Source: Pseudoduganella violacea (lineage in GTDB: Bacteria; Pseudomonadota; Gammaproteobacteria; Burkholderiales; Burkholderiaceae_D). From it: DNA of 64,000 nucleotides. The DNA lies in NCBI RefSeq assembly GCF_014191875.1, contig NZ_JACHXD010000005.1:275579-339578 (forward strand). Direction: 5' to 3'. Under the pieces are notes generated by a model that was not told where the DNA came from, did not search any database, and saw only the letters and a program-made list of their open reading frames with translations. A program made the translations under genes and the position numbers. This document shows, piece by piece, positions 1 to 8,637 of the stretch. The stretch's first letter is position 1. Every line of letters begins with the position of its first letter.

Positions 1-32
1 CCAGCGCAATACTGGCAAGTAATTCCTCTCCA

Positions 33-60
33 CCCGGCAGCGTCCTGCTGCCGGGTTTCC
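33..60 (+). terminator. Rho-independent terminator of an upstream gene
   Basis: A 9-bp perfect stem (33-41 pairing with 47-55, loop of 5) is followed by a short T tract. It presumably ends a plus-strand gene lying left of the window. Confidence 0.75.
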
Positions 61-150
61 CCTCTTCATTTCCTGTTGGATATTTGTGTGGCAAAGCTGC
101 TACACATGACCAAACGCGCTTATGCGTTTTTGGGTGCCTCTTATGAAATT

Positions 151-179
151 TTTTCAGCTTGAGGCCGCTCGCTTATAAT
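151..179 (+). promoter_or_regulatory. Candidate sigma70 promoter
   Basis: A perfect -10 (TATAAT, 174-179) sits 17 bases after TTTTCA (151-156). If used, the transcript would carry a leader of about 310 bases before the receptor at 500. Confidence 0.4.
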
Positions 180-241
180 GCCGCCTTAAAGCCGCCTAGG
201 CACTACGCACACACGATCAAAAGTCGAGCTATTTATTCGTT

Positions 242-259
242 TTGCATATGAATATGCAA
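242..259. promoter_or_regulatory. Perfect inverted repeat, operator-like
   Basis: TTGCATAT and ATATGCAA face each other with a 2-base spacer. A further half-site-like TGCATAT occurs near 293. The size and symmetry suit a dimeric regulator, but I cannot name it. Confidence 0.4.
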
Positions 260-342
260 GCTAAATTGAATTTGTCATCGTTTGGGGCTTGCTGCATATT
301 GCCGGATTATCACGTCATTTTGCCGCAATTCCGGCTTAACTA

Positions 343-375
343 TGTCATAAAGTTGTCATAAACCTGTCATCTTCA
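343..375 (+). promoter_or_regulatory. Pho box (three 11-bp repeats)
   Basis: TGTCAT recurs at 343, 354 and 365, exactly 11 bases apart, with A-rich spacers. This matches the known PhoB site (TGTCA-type heptamers on an 11-bp period). Possible -10 elements lie at 392-397. The gene that follows and the nucleotidase/nuclease operon beyond it fit phosphate-starvation control. Confidence 0.7.
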
Positions 376-499
376 TGAAACCTAGTCCGGATAGACTCAC
401 GGGTTGGCTAACCAGTTGCAACACAGTAAAGAGGGGATGCGAGCTGTTTCCAAAAGAACAGTGAACATACCGAATAATTAGTCTTTTAGGGGTAATACA

Positions 500-3400
500 A
501 TGATGAATCACAAACGGCTCCGGCTGACGCAGATTGCGCTAAGCCTGTCTATCGCTCTCGCGGCAGCGCCGTCCTTTGCTCAGAACACGACGTCCGCCAT
601 CGGCGGCCGCATCTCCGCTAGCGACGGTAAGCCAGCCGGCGGCGCGACTGTGACCATTCTGCACGTCGAGTCCGGCTCGGTCAGCAATGTCACGACCGAC
701 GCTGAAGGCCGTTACGTTGCCCGCGGCCTGCGCGCCGGCGGTCCGTACACGATCACCATCACCAAGAACGGCGTCAGCGAAAAGCGTGAAAACGTCTTCG
801 TTGAAGTGGCCGAAACCGCCAGCGTGGACGCGCAACTGGGCGCCGCCATGCAGACCGTGACCGTGGCCGGCGTGGCCGGTGGCCGCAACGAGAAATTCTC
901 GAAGACCACCATGGGCACCGGCACCAGCATCAGCGCTTCCGAGCTGGCCATACAGGCTTCGATCGCGCGTAATCTGCAAGACTACGCCCGTACCGACCCA
1001 CGCGTGGCCCAGACCGACAAAGACCGCGGCGAAATGTCCGTGGCCGGCCAGAACTCGCGTTACAACTCGATGACCATCGACGGCGTGGCAGTGAGCGACA
1101 CCTTCGGCCTGGAGTCGAACGGTTCCCCGACCGCCAAACAGCCGATCTCGATCGAAGCGATCCAGTCGGTGCAGGTGAACGTGGCCAACTACGACGTAAC
1201 CCAAAAGGGCTACACCGGCGGCAACATCAACGCCGTGACCAAGTCGGGCACCAATACCGTCAAGGGCAGCGTTTACTACGTCTTCCGTAACGACAAGCTG
1301 GCCGGCGACCGCTACAACGCCACCACCGACGATTACTACGCACCGCCGCCGTTCAAGGAAACCACCAAGGGCTTCACCCTGGGCGCGCCGATCATCAAGG
1401 ACAAGCTGTTCATCTTCGCCAACTACGAGAAGCTGGAATCGAGTCCAAGCCGCAACACCCCGGCCTTCGGTCCGCTGGGCAGCGACAAGACCAACGTCGG
1501 CATCACCCCGGCCGCCATCGCGCAGGCGCAAAGCATCGCCAAGAGCCAGTACAACCTGGACATCGGCGGCTCGCAAGTGCCGGACGGCACCGCGCTGACC
1601 GTGGAAGACAAGCTGGTCAAGCTGGACTGGAACATCAACGACGACCACCGTGCCATGGTGCGTTACTCGCGCACCGAGCAGAGCGAGCCGTTCTTCAATA
1701 ACTTCAACACCACCAACCTGTCGCTGAGCTCGCACTGGTACGATCAGAAGAAGAAAATCGATACCATCGTTGGCCAGTGGTTCGCCGACTGGACCCCGAA
1801 CTTCAGCACCGAGTTCAAGGTTTCCTCGCGCGACTACGACAGCGTGCCGAACAACGCCGCCAAACTGCCGGCCATGGGCCTGTCCTTCAGCGGCGCGCTG
1901 CCAGCCGGCGCACCGGCTTCGCTGAGCACCGCTGCCCGTTCGCTGAACTTCGGCACCGAAAACAGCCGCCAGTACAACGTGCTGAAGACCAAGACCAAGG
2001 ATGCCTATCTGGGCGCCAACTGGTCGCTTGGCGATCACGAAATCAAGTTCGGTACCGACTACAGCAAGAACGATATCTTCAACGCCTTCCTGCAGAACGT
2101 CAACGGTAACTACACCTTCGCCTGCGTCAACGGCTGGGACTACAAGACCGTCAGCCTGCCAGGCGGCCTGTGCTCGAACCTGACCCCGGCCAATATGGAA
2201 GCGGCCGTGCTGGAGAACTTCCGCCGCGGCCGTCCAAGCTCCTACACCTATCAGGTGGCTGCCCCTGGCGCCTCCCTGGAGCGTGACGCCACCGCCAACT
2301 TCAGCATGAAGAACTATGGCCTGTTCCTGCAGGACACTTGGAGCGTCAACCCGCGCCTGACTCTGAGCTACGGCCTGCGCGTTGATTACACCAGCGTCGG
2401 CGACCGTCCACGCACCAACGCCGTGGTTGCTTCCCCACTGGTGGCAGCAACCGCCGCCAGCGGCGGCCGCCAGACCGGCGGTTTCGGCCTGGACAACACC
2501 AAGACCTTCGACGGCCAGAAACTGTGGCAGCCGCGTCTGGGCTTCAACTACAATATGGACACCACCCGCCGTACCCAGCTGCGTGGCGGCGTCGGCCTGT
2601 TCCAGGGTAACGCCGCTGCCGTCTGGCTGGGCAACCCGTTCCAGAACAACGGCGTGTCGACCCTGGTGTACAGCTGCGGTTCGGCCAACAATGCTTGCCC
2701 GACCACGGACGGCACCTTCAGCACCGATCCTAACAAACAGCCGACCAACTTCCAGGGCAGCGCGCCAATCGCCAACGTCGACGTGCTGGCGCCTGGCCTG
2801 CGTCAGCCTTCGGTCTGGAAAGCCAACCTGGCTGTTGACCATGAGCTGCCATGGGAAGGCATCGTCTTCGGCGCCGAGCTGCTGCGCACCCAGACCCGTG
2901 ACGGTATCTACTACCAGAATGCGAATATGGGCGCGGCGACCAAGATCGGTACCGACGGCCGTGAGCTGTTCCACTCGCCACAAGGCTACCAGACCAACTG
3001 CTGGCGCGATGACGGCCAGCCTAACCGTAGCGGCACCTTCGGCGGCACCAACTGCAACGGCTTCCGCGAGAAGTTCGGCAGCAACGCCAAGTTCGGCAAC
3101 GTGATGGTCGCCACCCCGACCTCCAAAGGCTTCAGCAATATGGCAACCCTGTCGCTGAGCCGTCCAATGATTTCGGGCCTGGCTTACTCGGTGGCTTACA
3201 CCTTCACCGAAGCGAAGGAAGTGTCGCCGCTGACCTCCTCGACCTCCGGCTCGAACTTCAACGGCCGTTCGATCTTCCATCCTAACGAGGAAAAAGAAGA
3301 GAACTCGAGCTACCTGGTGAAAGACCGTATCAACGCGTCGGTCAGCTTCCGCAAGGCCTTCTTCGGTACCTACCGCACCACCTTCGGCCTGTTCTATGAA

Positions 3401-3943
3401 GGCCGCAGCGGCAAGCCATACAGCTGGACCTACAACAACGACCTGAACGGCGACAGCGTTGCCGGTAACGACCTGATGTACATCCCGTCGAAACCAGGTT
3501 CGGGCGAAGTGGTCTTCCTGGGTGACACCGCGACCAGCCATGCGAACGAAGACCGCTTCTGGTCCATCGTTGAAGGCAACCGCGGCCTGCGCAACAGCAA
3601 AGGCGGCGTGGTTTCGCGTAACAACAGCTTCTCCAACTGGACCAACAGCTTCGATATGCGCATCAGCCAGGAGATCCCAAGCTTCATCAAGGGTCACAAG
3701 GCTTCGTTCACCTTCGACATCTTCAACGTGGGCAACCTGTTGAACAAGAAGTGGGGCCGCATCAACGAGGTGCTGTTCCAGGGCGGCGGCGCGCAAGCAC
3801 GTAGCTTCGTGGACTTCGCTGGTCTGGATTCCCAAGGCCGCTACATCTACCGCCTGCGCGACAAGGTGGAAGATCTGGAAGTGCGCCAGTCCAAAGGCGA
3901 ATCCCAGTGGGCCATCCAGGCTACGCTGAAGTATGAGTTCTAA
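500..3943 (+). CDS. TonB-dependent receptor, Oar-like, with N-terminal carboxypeptidase-regulatory domain
   Basis: This 1147-residue outer-membrane protein has a signal peptide (about residues 1-27, ending SFA-Q). A carboxypeptidase-regulatory-like beta-sandwich follows (about 33-105, typical GGRISASDGKPAGGA start), then a plug domain (about 140-250) containing a GQNSRYNSMTIDG stretch. The rest is a long beta-barrel ending in the aromatic KYEF tail. This is the layout of Oar/OmpA-related TonB receptors, which import large or scarce substrates using TonB energy. AGGGG precedes the start. A strong terminator follows, so it is probably monocistronic. The Pho box upstream suggests a phosphorus-containing ligand such as DNA or an organophosphate; this is inference, and the family does not fix the substrate. 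Confidence 0.9.
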   Translation: MMNHKRLRLTQIALSLSIALAAAPSFAQNTTSAIGGRISASDGKPAGGATVTILHVESGSVSNVTTDAEGRYVARGLRAGGPYTITITKNGVSEKRENVFVEVAETASVDAQLGAAMQTVTVAGVAGGRNEKFSKTTMGTGTSISASELAIQASIARNLQDYARTDPRVAQTDKDRGEMSVAGQNSRYNSMTIDGVAVSDTFGLESNGSPTAKQPISIEAIQSVQVNVANYDVTQKGYTGGNINAVTKSGTNTVKGSVYYVFRNDKLAGDRYNATTDDYYAPPPFKETTKGFTLGAPIIKDKLFIFANYEKLESSPSRNTPAFGPLGSDKTNVGITPAAIAQAQSIAKSQYNLDIGGSQVPDGTALTVEDKLVKLDWNINDDHRAMVRYSRTEQSEPFFNNFNTTNLSLSSHWYDQKKKIDTIVGQWFADWTPNFSTEFKVSSRDYDSVPNNAAKLPAMGLSFSGALPAGAPASLSTAARSLNFGTENSRQYNVLKTKTKDAYLGANWSLGDHEIKFGTDYSKNDIFNAFLQNVNGNYTFACVNGWDYKTVSLPGGLCSNLTPANMEAAVLENFRRGRPSSYTYQVAAPGASLERDATANFSMKNYGLFLQDTWSVNPRLTLSYGLRVDYTSVGDRPRTNAVVASPLVAATAASGGRQTGGFGLDNTKTFDGQKLWQPRLGFNYNMDTTRRTQLRGGVGLFQGNAAAVWLGNPFQNNGVSTLVYSCGSANNACPTTDGTFSTDPNKQPTNFQGSAPIANVDVLAPGLRQPSVWKANLAVDHELPWEGIVFGAELLRTQTRDGIYYQNANMGAATKIGTDGRELFHSPQGYQTNCWRDDGQPNRSGTFGGTNCNGFREKFGSNAKFGNVMVATPTSKGFSNMATLSLSRPMISGLAYSVAYTFTEAKEVSPLTSSTSGSNFNGRSIFHPNEEKEENSSYLVKDRINASVSFRKAFFGTYRTTFGLFYEGRSGKPYSWTYNNDLNGDSVAGNDLMYIPSKPGSGEVVFLGDTATSHANEDRFWSIVEGNRGLRNSKGGVVSRNNSFSNWTNSFDMRISQEIPSFIKGHKASFTFDIFNVGNLLNKKWGRINEVLFQGGGAQARSFVDFAGLDSQGRYIYRLRDKVEDLEVRQSKGESQWAIQATLKYEF

Positions 3944-3970
3944 ACCTGAACAGGTTTAGTTCTAGATGAA

Positions 3971-3999
3971 ACGGCCGGTGGCGACACCGGCCGTTTTTT
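3971..3999 (+). terminator. Rho-independent terminator after the Oar-like receptor
   Basis: A 10-bp GC-rich stem (3971-3980 with 3985-3994, loop GCGA) is followed by six T residues. It separates the receptor from the nucleotidase operon. Confidence 0.9.
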
Positions 4000-4099
4000 C
4001 GTTTGCGCGGCCTGTAACGTAAAGTTTCGCCCCCATGGCGACCGCACAGCAGCGCGCCATTGGCCTGTACAATAATCGATTGTCTCCGGCATCCCTCTC

Positions 4100-5794
4100 A
4101 TGAAACCAGCACTTCGCACCCTCGCTCTCGCCGCGGCTATTGCCATGCTGGCCGGCTGCGCCAGCCAGCGCCCCTCGAATCATCTTGTCGATATCAATCT
4201 GGTCGCGCTCAACGATTTGCACGGCCACCTGGAAGCGGGCAAGTTCACCTATAACGGCGGCCTCTTTGGCAGGCAGACCACGGTCAAGGCGGGCGGCATC
4301 GACACCATCGCCGCCGCGCTGCGGGAATGGCGCAAGGAAGACCGCGAGCTGCTGCTGGTGGGCGCGGGCGATATGATCGGCGCCAGTCCAGCCATCTCGT
4401 CGATGTGGGCCGACGAGCCGACCATCGGCGCGCTGAACATGCTGGGCTTGAAGGCGACCTCGGTGGGCAACCATGAATTCGACGCCGGCCGCATCGAACT
4501 GCTGCGCCAGCAGAAGGGCGGCTGCAACTCGCCGCGTCCTGACAAGGCCTGCAAGTTCTCGGCGACCTACGAAGGCGCCAAGTTCAATTACCTGGCTGCC
4601 AATGTGATCGACGTGGTGACCAAGAAGCCCCTCCTGCCCGCCTATGAGATCGTGGAAGCGCATGGCGTGAAAGTGGCCCTGATCGGCGCCGTGCTGAAAG
4701 ACACGCCGTCCGTGGTGCTGGCGTCCGGCATCGCCGGCCTGAGCTTCGAAGACGAAGCCCAGTCCATCAACCGCGTGCTGCCCGAGCTGAGGGCGCAGGG
4801 CGTGGGGGTGTTCGTGGTGCTGGTGCATCAGGGCGGCCGTACCGAATCGGCCTTCGACAAGCAGGATTGCAGCGACCTGCAAGGCGAAATCGTGGACGTG
4901 GTCAAGCGCCTTGACCCCGCCATCCGCCTGGTGGTCAGCGGCCACTCGCACAAGGGCTATCTGTGCCGCGTCGACGGCAAGCTGGTGACGCAGGCCGAGA
5001 TGGGCGGGCATATGCTGTCGCGCATCAAGCTCACCGTGGACAAGGCCGCCAACACCGTGCGCAGCGTCAGCGCCCGCAATGTGGTGATGCAGCCGAACTG
5101 GTATCGCTCCGTGCCGGAAGTCGACGCCTATCTGAAGAAGGTCAAGCAGCGCAGCGAACAGGAGCTGGCGCGTCCCGTGGCCCGCCTCGGCGCGGCCATC
5201 ATCAGCCGCGAGCGCCATGACGGCGACGAATCCGCGCTGGGCAATCTGGTGGCCGACGCCACCTTGCTGTCCGGTCGCCCCTTTGGCGCGCAGATCGCTT
5301 TCATGAATGTCGGCGGCGTGCGCGCCAACCTGGAAAGCAATGCGGCCGGTTTTGCCACCGTCGGCCATGCCCAGGCCGTGCAGCCCTTCGGGAATACGCT
5401 GACCGTGATGAATATGACCGGCGCCCAGATAAAGACCCTGTTGGAGCAGCAGTGGGTGGGCGACAAGGCACAGTCGCGCGGCTTGTTGCAGCTGTCCGAA
5501 GGCTTTACCTATCAATGGGACCCGAAACAGCCGGAAGGCAGCCGCGTGGTGGCCGGCAGCGTCATGCTGCACGGTGTGCCGCTGGAAGACGGCGCCAGCT
5601 ATCGCGTGGCCGCCAATGCCTTCATCGCCGCCGGCGGCGACGCCTTCCCCGAATTCGCCAAAGGCACGAACCGCGCCAACACCGCCGTGCGCGACATCGA
5701 TTCGCTGACCGCCTATCTGATCAAGTGCGAACAGGACCGCAAGCCGGCCGGTTCCGCCACCGCCCAAGAACCGCGCATTCAGCGCCTCAAGTAA
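4100..5794 (+). CDS. Lipoprotein 5'-nucleotidase / bifunctional metallophosphatase (UshA-like)
   Basis: This 564-residue protein belongs to the calcineurin-like 5'-nucleotidase family, which removes phosphate from extracytoplasmic nucleotides. The signal peptide ends in a lipobox (LAGC, Cys20), implying membrane anchoring in the periplasm or on the surface. Dimetal-site motifs are visible in order: LNDLHGH (about 37-43), GAGDM (about 92), GNHEFD (about 122) and SGHSHKG (about 280). A C-terminal nucleotide-binding domain of 5'-nucleotidase type follows (about 350-540, with NVGGVRANL). It is the first gene of a tight set with the next two (15-base gap, then an overlap). No strong ribosome site precedes the chosen start. 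Specificity (5'-nucleotides versus cyclic 2',3'-nucleotides) is not settled. Confidence 0.88.
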   Translation: MKPALRTLALAAAIAMLAGCASQRPSNHLVDINLVALNDLHGHLEAGKFTYNGGLFGRQTTVKAGGIDTIAAALREWRKEDRELLLVGAGDMIGASPAISSMWADEPTIGALNMLGLKATSVGNHEFDAGRIELLRQQKGGCNSPRPDKACKFSATYEGAKFNYLAANVIDVVTKKPLLPAYEIVEAHGVKVALIGAVLKDTPSVVLASGIAGLSFEDEAQSINRVLPELRAQGVGVFVVLVHQGGRTESAFDKQDCSDLQGEIVDVVKRLDPAIRLVVSGHSHKGYLCRVDGKLVTQAEMGGHMLSRIKLTVDKAANTVRSVSARNVVMQPNWYRSVPEVDAYLKKVKQRSEQELARPVARLGAAIISRERHDGDESALGNLVADATLLSGRPFGAQIAFMNVGGVRANLESNAAGFATVGHAQAVQPFGNTLTVMNMTGAQIKTLLEQQWVGDKAQSRGLLQLSEGFTYQWDPKQPEGSRVVAGSVMLHGVPLEDGASYRVAANAFIAAGGDAFPEFAKGTNRANTAVRDIDSLTAYLIKCEQDRKPAGSATAQEPRIQRLK

Positions 5795-5809
5795 TCACCA
5801 GGAGTAAAC

Positions 5810-7030
5810 ATGCGCCGCATCCTCGTTTCCGCCTTGCTCGCCACCGCTTTCGGCAGTGCGCAGGCCGATTTCACCATTCCAGGTTTTGAGCTGGTGCAGA
5901 CCGCACCCGTTGAAACCACGCTGAAAAACGCCGACCTGCGCGACCCGATCACGGTCTGGTCCGAGCTGTTCGACAACGCCAAGTCCGAAATCGTGATCGG
6001 CCAATTCTACGCCGCCAGCGTGCCGGGCGCGCCCTTCAACAAAGTGATCGAACGCCTGGCCGCCGCTGGCCAGCGCGGCGTCAAGATCCGCTTCCTGATT
6101 GACCAGAAGGGCGTCGGCCTGTCCGAGCCGGACACGCTGACCCAGCTCAAAGCGATTCCAAACCTCGAACTGCGCGTGCTCGACTTCAGCAAACTGACCG
6201 GTAACGGCATCATCCACGCCAAATACCTGGTGGTGGACCGCAAGACGGCCTTCGTCGGCAGCCAGAACTTCGACTGGCGCGCCTTCACCCATATCCACGA
6301 AACCGGCTTGCGCATCACCGACGAGAAAATTGTCGGCCAGATCCACGCCATCTTCGAGCAGGACTGGAATGCCCAGGCCACGCTGGCGCAAGGCCGGACG
6401 GTGGTGCCGCTGCAGGCGAAAAGCCTGGCAGCGCCCAAGCTGGAGCAGGGCAGCTTCCTGCTGGCCAGCCCGGCCGCTTTCAATCCTGCCGGCGTAGCCG
6501 ATTCCGAAGCCGCGCTGCCGGCCTTGCTGGCCGAAGCGCAAAGCGAGGTGCGCGTGCAGCTGCTGGACTATGCGCCGTTGAGCTACGGCCCGAAAGGCAC
6601 GCGTCCCTACTACGCCGTGGTCGACAACGCGGTGCGCGCGGCCGCCAACCGTGGCGTGAAGATCAAGCTGATGGTCTCGCACTGGAATACCGAAGCGCCG
6701 GCGCTGGCCTATCTGAAAAGCCTGGCCATGCTGCCGAATGTGGAAATCCGCGTCGTCACCATTCCCAAGGCATCGACCGGCTTCATTCCTTTTGCCCGCG
6801 TCATCCACAGCAAGACCATGAGCATCGACGGCAAGCTGGCCTGGGTCGGCACCAGCAACTGGGCCGGCGGCTACTTCGACCTGTCGCGCAATCTGGAAGT
6901 GGTGATGCGCAACGAGCAGATGGCCCAGCGCGTGGCCGCCGTGCATGAGCAGATATGGAACTCTTCCTACGCCCAGCCGCTGGACGTGAACAAGAACTAT
7001 CCGAAGCCGACCAAGGGACGCGAAGAATGA
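5810..7030 (+). CDS. Secreted phospholipase D-superfamily protein with two HKD motifs
   Basis: This 406-residue protein has a signal peptide (about 1-19) and two complete HKD catalytic motifs, HAKYLVVD (His136, Lys138) and HSKTMSID (His333, Lys335). The HKD family forms a covalent phospho-histidine and includes phospholipases and nucleases. After each motif the chain reads VGSQNFDW and VGTSNWAGGYF. The latter resembles the animal PLD3/PLD4 branch, whose members are 5'-exonucleases rather than lipases. Its neighbours are a 5'-nucleotidase (15 bases upstream) and an S1/P1 nuclease (4-base overlap downstream), so a nuclease role is plausible. A lipase role is not excluded. Confidence 0.85.
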   Translation: MRRILVSALLATAFGSAQADFTIPGFELVQTAPVETTLKNADLRDPITVWSELFDNAKSEIVIGQFYAASVPGAPFNKVIERLAAAGQRGVKIRFLIDQKGVGLSEPDTLTQLKAIPNLELRVLDFSKLTGNGIIHAKYLVVDRKTAFVGSQNFDWRAFTHIHETGLRITDEKIVGQIHAIFEQDWNAQATLAQGRTVVPLQAKSLAAPKLEQGSFLLASPAAFNPAGVADSEAALPALLAEAQSEVRVQLLDYAPLSYGPKGTRPYYAVVDNAVRAAANRGVKIKLMVSHWNTEAPALAYLKSLAMLPNVEIRVVTIPKASTGFIPFARVIHSKTMSIDGKLAWVGTSNWAGGYFDLSRNLEVVMRNEQMAQRVAAVHEQIWNSSYAQPLDVNKNYPKPTKGREE

Positions 7031-8094
7031 AGAAGCTGGCCTGCATCCTGGCGCTGGGCGCCGCCTGCGCCGCCAACAACGCCCTGGCCTGGGGCAATGA
7101 CGGCCACCGCATCGTGGGCGCCATCGCCGACCGCCTGATCCAGGGTTCCAATGCCGAGAAACAGGTGGCGGCCCTGCTGCAGCAAGGCGAAAGCCTGGCC
7201 GGCGTCGCCAGTTGGGCCGATTGCGTGAAAGGCACGTACTGCGGCCCGCAAACGCCGGAGATGGTGGCGTACACCACGGCCAATCCCAAGCACAGCGAGT
7301 ACCACTACACCGACGTGCCTTTCCAGCTGCCGAAATACCATGACCATGGCGTCGGCACGGCGGAAGAGGACGTGGTGCAGACGCTGAAGCAGGCCATCCT
7401 GGTCCTGCAAGGCAAGGACACGGCGGCGAATAACCCGCACCGCTTCAGCAAGCGCCAAGCCTTGCTGCTGCTGACCCATTTGGCGGGCGACATTCACCAG
7501 CCGTTGCATGTGGGCGCGGCCTTTGTCGGCAAGGAGGGCGGCTTCGTCGTGCCGCAAAAGCCGTCCGATATCGACTCGTTGGCTGTCTTCGATTCGCGCG
7601 GCGGCAATAATCTGCTGCTGGATGATGCCACCCTGCTGGCCAATAGCGAGAAGCTGATTCCGCCGGCGGCGCCGAAAGAGGGCGCTGACGCTAAACCCGC
7701 CAACGGCGTGGCGAAATCGCCGACCAAGCCCTTGCACTCTTACTGGGATACCACGGTGGTGGACTATGCCATGCGCCGCGTCAGCACGCGCACGCCGGAG
7801 CAGTTCGCGCAGTGGGCCATCGCCAGCAAGCCGGCGGTGGCGGCAAACAGCGGCGATCCCGTCACCTGGCCTTATCAATGGGCCGACGATGCGCTGGCCG
7901 TGTCCAAGCTGTCCTATGCCGACGTGAAGGTGGGCGTGTCGAGCAAGCAGACCAGCCGCAGCGGCGAGAGCTATACCGTGTGGTCGCTGGCCGTGCCGGA
8001 CAACTATCCGGTGCCTTCATCTGCCATCGCGCGCGAGCAGCTGATCAAGGGCGGCTACCACCTGGCCGCCGTGCTGCAGGCGATCTGGCCTTAA
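7027..8094 (+). CDS. S1/P1-family zinc nuclease
   Basis: This 355-residue secreted nuclease of the S1/P1 (phospholipase C/P1) family cleaves single-stranded DNA and RNA and may remove 3'-phosphates. The signal peptide ends at about residue 21, so that Trp22 becomes the mature N terminus; Trp22 and His27 (WGNDGH) are the expected first zinc ligands. Further ligand motifs are VASWAD, HYTDVP, HLAGDIHQPLH and HSYWDTTVVD. The start used here overlaps the PLD gene by ATGA; a longer frame from 6955 would bury the signal peptide. There is a low-complexity insertion (about 215-235, Ala/Lys/Pro-rich). It is the last gene of the operon and converges with the minus-strand gene ending at 8097. Confidence 0.92.
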   Translation: MKKLACILALGAACAANNALAWGNDGHRIVGAIADRLIQGSNAEKQVAALLQQGESLAGVASWADCVKGTYCGPQTPEMVAYTTANPKHSEYHYTDVPFQLPKYHDHGVGTAEEDVVQTLKQAILVLQGKDTAANNPHRFSKRQALLLLTHLAGDIHQPLHVGAAFVGKEGGFVVPQKPSDIDSLAVFDSRGGNNLLLDDATLLANSEKLIPPAAPKEGADAKPANGVAKSPTKPLHSYWDTTVVDYAMRRVSTRTPEQFAQWAIASKPAVAANSGDPVTWPYQWADDALAVSKLSYADVKVGVSSKQTSRSGESYTVWSLAVPDNYPVPSSAIAREQLIKGGYHLAAVLQAIWP

Positions 8095-8096
8095 AC

Positions 8097-8573
8097 CTAT
8101 TTGAATTCCGCGTTGCGCCCTAAAACTGCTCCGACATAATCCAACGGAACTTCTACCAAGCCTTGGTCTTCAATGAAGCTTCCGTTATTCAAAATGGTCA
8201 ATTTATAGGTCACGCCCTTGGGCTGTGTATTCGTCGTGAAATCGACGCCGATAAAGGTTATGTTGAGACCTTGCCTGGAACAGGAAAGACCGAGGTGGCC
8301 CAGTAGCGGCTGCTTGAGCAGGGTTTGCGCAAATTTAGTATTCGAAATGTCGATTTTTCCGGCGCTGTTGATGCTCGAGGAAAAAAAAGCGTTGCGCTGA
8401 TGCCGGTAAAACGCCAGTTCGTAATTGATTTCATTGCAGTGCGCTTGATGGAGGTCGGCGCGGAAGCCGGCCTCCGCCGGGCGGCTGGTGCTTACCGTGA
8501 CCGAGGTCTGGGCCTGTGCGCTGACGGCCGTGGCAAGCACGATAGGTAGAGCGATTTTTTTTGCGATAAACAT
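8097..8573 (-). CDS. Small secreted protein of unknown function
   Basis: This 158-residue protein has a clear signal peptide (about 1-21, ending AQA-Q). The mature part is probably beta-rich with two Cys residues (about 46 and 99) that could form a disulfide. I recognise no family. A GAGGAAAA ribosome site lies just upstream of the start. It follows the JAMM-like gene on the same strand, separated by 64 bases containing a 10-bp inverted repeat, so the two may be cotranscribed. A periplasmic inhibitor or partner of that protein is possible, but this rests only on adjacency. Confidence 0.7.
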   Translation of the reverse strand: MFIAKKIALPIVLATAVSAQAQTSVTVSTSRPAEAGFRADLHQAHCNEINYELAFYRHQRNAFFSSSINSAGKIDISNTKFAQTLLKQPLLGHLGLSCSRQGLNITFIGVDFTTNTQPKGVTYKLTILNNGSFIEDQGLVEVPLDYVGAVLGRNAEFK

Positions 8574-8587
8574 ACTTTTTCCTCGCT

Positions 8588-8624
8588 GAAGATAAGGTCA
8601 ATACTATCGATTTCCCTTATCTTC
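8588..8624. repeat. Intercistronic inverted repeat (10 bp)
   Basis: GAAGATAAGG (8588-8597) and CCTTATCTTC (8615-8624) are perfect complements with a 17-base spacer. They lie between two minus-strand genes. No T tract follows, so this is more likely an RNA hairpin or operator than a terminator. Confidence 0.55.
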
Positions 8625-8637
8625 ATCTATGTGTGGA

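Larger units (their letters stand above)
63..499 (+). other. Gene-free leader region of the TonB receptor
   Basis: This AT-richer stretch of about 430 bases holds no credible gene. It contains a sigma70-like promoter, an 8+8 inverted repeat and a Pho-box-like triple repeat, each listed separately. An AGGGG ribosome binding site lies at about 488-492 before the start at 500. Confidence 0.7.

Noticed and set aside
539..3835. A 1098-residue open frame on the minus strand opposite the first TonB receptor
   Set aside because: It mirrors the codon pattern of the real gene in GC-rich DNA, has no recognisable domain and no ribosome site. Similar antisense frames lie opposite deoA/ALDH16 (27866-31465), the second receptor (12184-14211) and others.
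4001..4099. Second Pho box before the 5'-nucleotidase
   Set aside because: CTGTAAC and CTGTACA words are present but the 11-bp spaced repeat is not convincing.
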